Assembly (NCBI GenBank): GCA_003599535.1
Contig: QZKQ01000048.1
Location: 1-36,762 of the forward strand
Direction: 5' to 3'
Length of the DNA stretch: 36,762 nt
Origin: Candidatus Zixiibacteriota bacterium
GTDB lineage: Bacteria; Electryoneota; B3-LCP
The translations under genes and the position numbers were made by a program. The notes beneath the pieces were generated by a model. It did no database searches and had not been told where the DNA came from. It saw nothing but the letters and a program-made list of their open reading frames with translations. Shown one piece after another: positions 32,643 to 36,762 of this stretch (position 1 is its first letter; the number at the start of each line of letters is the position of its first letter).

Positions 32643-33401
32643 TTAAAGATCCCGGCCTTCGACCAGCCGCTGGTAGTAGAACCACCGCACGGTCAAGTCC
32701 AGAGGCATGAGAATGGCGGGGAGATAGGCGTCAACAAATTCGTTGACCCGGGAGATGAAGTCCTGGGGCACGAAGATGACGTCGTAGGGCGTGACCAGTG
32801 GATCTCCGCCTTCCAGTTCGCCTTCCATGAGCCGGTCCATATCCCAGCGGGCGGCCACCAGTTCGTTCTGCTCCTGGCGGATGACCAGTACGCTGGTCAT
32901 CTGCGCCTCGCGGGTGGGACCGCCGGCCAATGCTACGGCCTGCAGCAGGGTCATGCCCCGACGGTAATCGATCTCCCCCGGATTATTCACTTCGCCCAAC
33001 ACGTAAACCATCTGCTGGCCAAACTGCCGGACGAAGACGGTCACCTCGGGCGACAGGATGATGCTGGCGTACGCGGCCGTCACCACGCTGTCAATCTCTT
33101 CCGGAGTACGGCCCAGGACCAGCAGGTCGCCCAGGCGTTGCAAGCTGATGCGCCCGTCGGGCCGCACACTCACGGTCTCGTTGAAGCGGTCGTTGTTGAA
33201 GAATTTAAATTCCAGCTCATCCCCGAAGTTGATGCGGTAACTGGGCAGGTCCTCCACGTCGGGGGGCTCGTACGCGGGCAACGGCAGGCGGGCGATCTCC
33301 ACCAGGCCGGGTCCATGGCTGGCGCTGCAGGATACCAGCAACAGGGCAGGGATCAGCAACACCAGGCGCCGTCCGCGTCGTAACAGAGATAGGGGTGACA
33401 A
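32643..33401 (-). CDS. wza: Wza-like polysaccharide export lipoprotein (Poly_export plus one SLBB)
   Basis: 252 aa from a TTG at 33401 that follows a GAGG site six bases away. A longer frame to 33470 would start inside the putative promoter, so it is rejected. With this start the N-terminus is an ideal lipoprotein signal: basic LRRGRR, hydrophobic core, then lipobox LVSC with C25. The Poly_export domain (about 54-130, YRINFGDELEF to FVRQF) is followed by one SLBB domain (YVLGEVNNPGEI onward). The C-terminal YLPAILMPLDLTVRWFYY stretch could be the membrane-spanning helix. It is shorter than E. coli Wza (379 aa) and has fewer SLBB repeats. It forms the outer-membrane exit for the polymer and is the first gene of the minus-strand train. 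Confidence 0.92.
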   Translation of the reverse strand: MSPLSLLRRGRRLVLLIPALLLVSCSASHGPGLVEIARLPLPAYEPPDVEDLPSYRINFGDELEFKFFNNDRFNETVSVRPDGRISLQRLGDLLVLGRTPEEIDSVVTAAYASIILSPEVTVFVRQFGQQMVYVLGEVNNPGEIDYRRGMTLLQAVALAGGPTREAQMTSVLVIRQEQNELVAARWDMDRLMEGELEGGDPLVTPYDVIFVPQDFISRVNEFVDAYLPAILMPLDLTVRWFYYQRLVEGRDL

Positions 33402-33446
33402 GGCAATCCTCGCAAATAGGCTCGTTTCCACGCTTGCTCCCGGGTA

Positions 33447-33475
33447 AAGATAGGAAATATTTTCCTTCAAATCAA
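33447..33475 (-). promoter_or_regulatory. Putative sigma70-type promoter of the EPS gene train, with a palindrome in the spacer
   Basis: On the minus strand a -35 TTGATT (33475-33470), 17-base spacer and -10 TATCTT (33452-33447) lie about 46 bases before the proposed wza-like start. The spacer contains the palindrome GGAAA-TAT-TTTCC (33453-33465), a possible operator. A weaker plus-strand pair (TTGCTC 33434-33439, AATATT 33456-33461, 16-base spacer) could serve the divergent gene, so both promoters would share the palindrome. Confidence 0.55.
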
Positions 33476-33490
33476 GCCATTTTTGAGCAT

Positions 33491-34663
33491 ATGGAACCAG
33501 TCCCTGAGATTCGCGGCGCTGAAGCGGAATTACGCGCCTGGTGTGAGAGAATGGATTTTCGCGGGTGGGATCCGTGGGATGCGCTGGCTTCGCCGCTGCT
33601 GCGGACCTTCCCCTTCACCCTGCGGCTGCCCCGCTGGGCGGCCAACCACCTGGTGAAGATATCCCCCCTGAATCCCCGGCCGCTGCTGGGCATCCCCCGG
33701 GACTGTTTCGCCAAGGGGGTGGCTCTGTTCCTGTCCGGGTACGCGCTGCGGGAAAGGCTCGATCCTCAGCCGGAACAGCGGGACATCATCGGTCTGCTGC
33801 ACCGCCGGCTGAGGGATAAAATGATCCCCGGCTATTCCGGTCCCTGCTGGGGCACCAACGTGCCCTACCAGACGCGGGCCTTCTACGTTCCCCCCCAGAC
33901 TCCTTCCCTGGTGCACACCGCCTTCGCGGTAGAAGCCCTGCTTGACCTCCACGATCTGCAACCCCAGCCCCAGTACCTGGAAACCGCCGTGGGCGCCTGC
34001 CGCTTCGCTCTGCAAGACCTGAACGTGCGCCGCGCCGGCGAAGGCCTCTGCTTCAGCTATACCCCGGTCGATCAGACCCGGGTAATCAACGTGACCGCGC
34101 TGGCCGCCAGGATGCTGGCCCGTACCGGCCGCGCCGCCGGCGACGCCCGGCTGCTGGACCACGCCCATAGGGCCATGCGTTACGTCACGGATCAGCAGGC
34201 TGCGGACGGATCCTGGCCTTACGGGGAAGAACCGATCCACGGATGGATTGACAATTACCACACGGGCTTCGTTCTGGATTCCATAGAAGATTACGCAAGC
34301 CACACGGGAAACGATGGTATCCAGTCGGCGCTTTTACGAGGAATCCGCTTTTACCGCGAGCATCTCTTCGAGGAGGATGGGACTCCGCGCTTCTCCCCCG
34401 GTTCCCGCTATCCCCTGGACGGGCACTGTCTGGCCCAGGGCATTCTGACCTTCACCCGGCTGCGCCGCCACGACCCGGAATACCTGCCGTTCGCGGAACG
34501 CATCGCCGCCTGGGGCGTCCGGCATTTCCGCCACCCGCAGGGGTACTACTACTTCCAGATCCGGCGGCGCTGGAAGAATACCATCCCCCACATCCGCTGG
34601 GTGCAGGCCTGGATGTTCCTGGCCCTGAACCGGCTGCTGGAAGCGCAAGGCGAGGGTACCTGA
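33491..34663 (+). CDS. Alpha/alpha-toroid-like protein of EPS loci, function unknown
   Basis: 390 aa from the ATG at 33491; an upstream in-frame ATG at 33395 would overlap the wza-like gene and its promoter. The protein is rich in paired helices and repeated short motifs (GPCWGTNVPYQTR, HTAFAVEALLDLH, ALAARMLARTGRA, GSWPYGEEPIHGWIDNYHTGFVLDSI, HCLAQGILTFTRL), a pattern of six-hairpin or prenyltransferase/terpene-cyclase-like toroids. Similar proteins in EPS loci are often left unnamed. Conserved-looking W, D, H and N residues in the WIDNYHTG segment could line a sugar-binding cleft, suggesting a glycoside hydrolase or sugar isomerase fold. No signal peptide. It is the only plus-strand gene of the locus and ends at a bidirectional terminator. 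Confidence 0.75.
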   Translation: MEPVPEIRGAEAELRAWCERMDFRGWDPWDALASPLLRTFPFTLRLPRWAANHLVKISPLNPRPLLGIPRDCFAKGVALFLSGYALRERLDPQPEQRDIIGLLHRRLRDKMIPGYSGPCWGTNVPYQTRAFYVPPQTPSLVHTAFAVEALLDLHDLQPQPQYLETAVGACRFALQDLNVRRAGEGLCFSYTPVDQTRVINVTALAARMLARTGRAAGDARLLDHAHRAMRYVTDQQAADGSWPYGEEPIHGWIDNYHTGFVLDSIEDYASHTGNDGIQSALLRGIRFYREHLFEEDGTPRFSPGSRYPLDGHCLAQGILTFTRLRRHDPEYLPFAERIAAWGVRHFRHPQGYYYFQIRRRWKNTIPHIRWVQAWMFLALNRLLEAQGEGT

Positions 34664-34697
34664 GCGGAGGCGACGGACGCAAAAGTTGGTAAAAATC

Positions 34698-34725
34698 AGA
34701 AGGCGATGCCCGCGCATCGCCTTCT
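34698..34725. terminator. Strong bidirectional intrinsic terminator
   Basis: A perfect 12-base-pair stem (AGAAGGCGATGC at 34698-34709 with GCATCGCCTTCT at 34714-34725) and a four-base loop, placed between converging genes. On the minus strand it is followed by a run of five T (34695-34691); on the plus strand by the T-rich TTCTATTTC stretch. It should end both the toroid-protein transcript and the regulator transcript. Confidence 0.85.
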
Positions 34726-34731
34726 TCTATT

Positions 34732-35472
34732 TCAGGCCTCTTCCCCACTCCCGGCCTGGTGCAGCCGCTTGCGGATTTCCGCTTCGATGTCCAGCATGGT
34801 CAGAGTGGAACCGGCGTAGTGAACGGTATCCAGCTTCACCTGCCGGACCAGGCTTTCCAGGCTGGCCAGCACCGCCTGGATGCGGCGCGACTGCTGCACG
34901 CAGGCGTCTTTCAGCCGCTGGGCCTGCTCGGCGTTGTCCGGCTTGGTCACCTGCGCCCGGCCTTCGATCACAGCCAGGGAATTGTTGATGTGGTGGGCCA
35001 TCGTCACCAGGAGCTGGCTCAGGGTTTCCGCCCGCGCCCGGTGGATCTCCTTTTCCCGCAGTTCGCTCTCGATGCGGCGCATGCGCAGCAGCGCGCGGAT
35101 GCGCATCAGCACCTCTTCCGGGTGGAAGGGTTTGCTGACGTAATCGTCGGCTCCGGCCTTCAGCCCCTGGATGGTGTGATCCACGCCGCCGTAGGCGGTA
35201 AGCATCAGCACGGGCAGGGTCCGCGTCTCCTCGGCGGCGCGCAGGCGGCGGCAGACTTCGTAGCCGTCAATCCCGGGCATGCGCACGTCCAGTACCACCA
35301 GGTCAGGCAGGCCGGCGGCTACGGCAGCCAGAGCCTCTTCCCCGCTCCCCGCCGGCGTCACCCGGTAACCGGCGCGTTCCAGGCGCGTCTGCAGCACCTC
35401 CCGGATCATGGCGTCGTCGTCCACCACCAGCAGGTGTTGGGGCGGGAACGGAGGAACGGTCTCATCAGGCAT
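34732..35472 (-). CDS. Response-regulator receiver fused to a histidine-box (DHp-like) domain without ATPase domain
   Basis: 246 aa. The receiver domain (about 12-130) has the acidic pair DDD (18-20), phosphoacceptor D62 in VVLDVRMPGIDGYE, T92 and K114 in SKPF, so it should be phosphorylatable. A short coiled linker (RIESELREKEIHRARAE) leads to TLSQLLVTMAHHINNSLAVIEG (about 150-171), a histidine-kinase H-box with H160 and the N/L positions kept but H161 where E or D is usual. Two long helices follow and the protein ends; no HATPase (N, G1, G2) motifs are present. It may serve as a phosphorelay or dimerising receiver partnered with a separate kinase. Its gene lies 21 bases after the barrel fragment and ends at the bidirectional terminator. 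Possible regulator of the EPS locus by position only. Confidence 0.85.
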   Translation of the reverse strand: MPDETVPPFPPQHLLVVDDDAMIREVLQTRLERAGYRVTPAGSGEEALAAVAAGLPDLVVLDVRMPGIDGYEVCRRLRAAEETRTLPVLMLTAYGGVDHTIQGLKAGADDYVSKPFHPEEVLMRIRALLRMRRIESELREKEIHRARAETLSQLLVTMAHHINNSLAVIEGRAQVTKPDNAEQAQRLKDACVQQSRRIQAVLASLESLVRQVKLDTVHYAGSTLTMLDIEAEIRKRLHQAGSGEEA

Positions 35473-35493
35473 GGGTATTCCGTAAGAGTCATC

Positions 35494-35870
35494 CTAAAAG
35501 CTCTGCACCAGCGACAGGTAGATCTCCAGGTGGCCGGAATCCACCGGCTTGGCCACGTCGAAAGCTCCCGCCACGCCGGGCGGCATAAATATGCGCAGCC
35601 CGGCGCCCACTCCCTGGCGCCACCCCCACCACCCCCGTTCGTCGCGCCAGGCGTCCCCGCCGTCGGCAAACAGGGCAATCCCCGGAGTGACCGTCAGATC
35701 CGGAAGGGAAGGCAGCAGGCTCCGCAACGCGGCCATAGAAATGGTCACGCTGTCGGCCAGCAGTTGGCGGAACTCCGCCCGGGCCAGAACCAGGGCGTTG
35801 CCCTCGTAGCGCTGCTGGGGGAAACCGCGCAGGGTTTCATACCCGCCCAGGCTAAAGCGGCTGAAGCGGG
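35494..35870 (-). pseudogene. C-terminal fragment of an Omp85/surface-antigen (D15) outer-membrane barrel
   Basis: The frame reads SLGGYETLRGFPQQRYEGN, the GG-x-LRG-[FY] signature of the last strands of BamA/TamA/patatin-barrel proteins, then alternating hydrophobic strands (ALVLARAEFRQLL, GIALFADGGDAW, GVGAGLRIFMPP) and the terminal phenylalanine (LSLVQSF) recognised by the BAM machine. Its GC-rich composition matches the EPS locus, so this is probably the true end of the native contig. The rest of the protein is missing. Confidence 0.75.
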
Positions 35871-36447
35871 GAACATCGTGGTGCAGGTGATGGCCCATCT
35901 CATGGGCCAGTATCACCTCGACTTCGTCAGGCGTGTAGGCGCGGAGCAGCCCGTCGCTGAGCACGATGACGTGCTGTGTCGCGCCGCCGGTCTCGAGCGC
36001 CATATTCCAGGCTAATCCCCAGTCCTTGCGGTTGATTTTGGTACTGGCGCTAAACCCTGCGCTGTTAAACCCCCACGGGCTCTGCGACATCCCATTGAAT
36101 TCGGTGTCAAGCACGACTTCGCGGGTAACACCACGAATGGTCAGGTCACCGGTGATGCGGCCGTGTTCGTCATCAAGCAGCTCGATGCGCTTGCTTTTGA
36201 AGGTCAGGTAAGCGTGGTTCTCGGCGTCGAAGAAGTCAGCTGACCGCAGGTGGTTGTCGCGCTGCGACTCGCGGGTATTGATACTGGCAGCCTCGATTTG
36301 AACGTCCACGGATGATAATGCGGGATTCTCCTGATCGAATTCAACTGTTCCGGTGAAGTTTTCAAAACGTCCACGGACGTTAGAAATCATCATATGGCGG
36401 ACAGTGAAGTTTACTTCAGAATGTGCGGGGTCGATTTTCCAAGACAT
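35494..36447 (-). CDS. Composite open frame: YceI-like + M48 peptidase fragment + Omp85-type barrel end (likely chimera)
   Basis: One uninterrupted 317-codon frame from the ATG at 36447 (AAAGGAG at 36462-36456, eight bases upstream) made of three unrelated pieces. Residues 1-155 are YceI-like. Residues about 156-192 match the zinc-motif region of an M48 peptidase (HEMGH, 182-186). Residues about 193-317 match the C-terminal strands of a surface-antigen/Omp85 barrel ending in F. None of the pieces is a complete domain except most of the YceI part, no natural protein of this order is known to me, and base composition changes along it. An assembly joining artefact is the simplest reading; a real gene fusion is unlikely. 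Confidence 0.6.
   Translation of the reverse strand: MSWKIDPAHSEVNFTVRHMMISNVRGRFENFTGTVEFDQENPALSSVDVQIEAASINTRESQRDNHLRSADFFDAENHAYLTFKSKRIELLDDEHGRITGDLTIRGVTREVVLDTEFNGMSQSPWGFNSAGFSASTKINRKDWGLAWNMALETGGATQHVIVLSDGLLRAYTPDEVEVILAHEMGHHLHHDVPRFSRFSLGGYETLRGFPQQRYEGNALVLARAEFRQLLADSVTISMAALRSLLPSLPDLTVTPGIALFADGGDAWRDERGWWGWRQGVGAGLRIFMPPGVAGAFDVAKPVDSGHLEIYLSLVQSF
35871..35982 (-). pseudogene. Fragment of an M48-family zinc metallopeptidase
   Basis: About 37 codons: VIVLSDGLLRAYTPDEVEVI then LAHEMGHHLHHDV, which is the standard M48 (Ste24/HtpX-like) lead-in to the HExxH zinc motif. The membrane helices and the third ligand glutamate are absent, so it cannot be a functional peptidase here. 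Confidence 0.75.
35983..36447 (-). CDS. YceI-family lipid-binding protein, truncated before its last strand
   Basis: 155 residues from the ATG at 36447. MSWKIDPAHSEVNFTVRHMM is the typical YceI opening (IDPxHSxVxFxVxH); VRGRFENFTGTVEFD, IEAASINTRESQRDNHLRSA, FFDAE and LTIRGVTREVVLD follow in the family order. YceI proteins form an extended lipocalin-like barrel binding isoprenoid-type lipids. Here the frame leaves the family at ALETGG, just before the final strand. It is less GC-rich than the EPS genes and lacks a signal peptide, which suggests an origin in another genome in the same sample. Confidence 0.8.
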
Positions 36448-36471
36448 GATTTGATCTCCTTTGATCATTAA

Positions 36472-36762
36472 TTTATAAAGATTGAATTACTCTATATTGA
36501 GTATTTTGATATTGAACAAGAAGGCACATTCTTTGCAGACGATGTTTTTGGGACAATGGGTCACGCTATCGGATACGCTATTGGTGCTAAATTCGCAAAT
36601 CCAGAGCAAGAAATTGCATGCTTAACCGGAGACGGCTGCATGATGATGCACGGTGCCGAAATCTCCGCTGCTGTTTGTCACGACTTACAAATCCCCTTTA
36701 TCGTTCTAAACAATGGGCGACTCGACATGGTCGACAAAGGTATGCGCTATAACTTAGGTCGA
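36472..36762 (+). CDS. Fragment of a thiamine-diphosphate-dependent enzyme (acetolactate-synthase-like C-terminal domain), both ends missing
   Basis: An open frame from the stop codon at 36469-36471 to the window end encodes GTMGHAIGYAIGAKFANP, LTGDGCMMMHGAEISAA and IPFIVLNNGRLDMV, the GDG-x(25-30)-NN thiamine-diphosphate motif of acetolactate-synthase-like enzymes. No start codon precedes the homologous part, so the 5' end is cut at about 36472-36510. It is clearly AT-richer than the rest of the window and uses different codons. It most likely comes from another organism through a chimeric join. Confidence 0.75.

Noticed and set aside
33402..33470. Longer start for the wza-like gene (TTG at 33470)
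   Set aside because: It would lie inside the -35 element and push the lipobox beyond normal signal-peptide length; the TTG at 33401 has a GAGG site and gives a standard lipoprotein signal.
35494..36447. A novel three-domain YceI-peptidase-barrel fusion protein
   Set aside because: Each part is an incomplete fragment, the zinc site lacks its third ligand, composition shifts across joins, and a further foreign fragment follows; assembly chimerism is simpler.
1..36762. CRISPR arrays, tRNA/rRNA genes, insertion sequences
   Set aside because: No regularly spaced repeats, no tRNA- or rRNA-like segment and no transposase motif were seen on either strand by eye.

Overview
The window is one very large exopolysaccharide or capsule locus from a high-GC Gram-negative bacterium. 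The Gram-negative call rests on a Wza-type outer-membrane lipoprotein and an outer-membrane beta-barrel fragment. I cannot name the phylum from sequence alone. No rRNA, tRNA, CRISPR array, insertion sequence or plasmid/phage gene was seen. Many genes start with GTG or TTG, and many stop/start junctions overlap (ATGA or GTGA).

From about 33.4 kb down to position 1 nearly everything reads on the minus strand as one long gene train of 27 genes. In transcription order, the export/control block comes first: wza-like lipoprotein (33401-32643), ExeA/PEP-CTERM-type AAA ATPase, a GT-C membrane glycosyltransferase, a nucleotide-sugar epimerase, a Wzz/GNVR chain-length protein, a BY-kinase-like ATPase with a damaged Walker A motif, and a Wzx flippase. 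The assembly block follows: a deacetylase-like protein, two GT4 glycosyltransferases, a Wzy-like polymerase, a second GT-C protein, a NodU/CmcH-type carbamoyltransferase, a GT4, a heparinase II/III-type lyase, a methyltransferase, a GT4 and a third GT-C protein. A short AT-rich gap (10597-10763) may hold an internal promoter. After it come an AlgD-like GDP-mannose dehydrogenase, a secreted beta-helix protein, a polyprenyl-phosphate-type GT2, a GT4, an SDR, a methyltransferase-like protein, a polysaccharide pyruvyltransferase, a CapK/PaaK-type adenylate-forming enzyme and an M14 metallopeptidase that runs off the left edge.

Together the genes describe a Wzx/Wzy-dependent heteropolysaccharide that probably contains a mannuronate-type sugar and carries carbamoyl, pyruvyl, methyl and possibly extra lipid-donor-derived sugar decorations. 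Two carbohydrate-active enzymes (lyase-like and beta-helix) could trim or remodel the polymer. No initiating phosphoglycosyltransferase is visible, so it must lie elsewhere.

An alpha/alpha-toroid-like protein (33491-34663, plus strand) is divergent from the operon, and a strong bidirectional hairpin (34698-34725) separates it from a REC plus histidine-box regulator. From about 35.87 kb to the right end the sequence looks like a patchwork: an Omp85 barrel C-terminus, an M48 peptidase fragment, a YceI protein cut before its end, and an AT-richer thiamine-diphosphate enzyme fragment. This is most simply explained as a chimeric contig end and should not be read as biology until checked.
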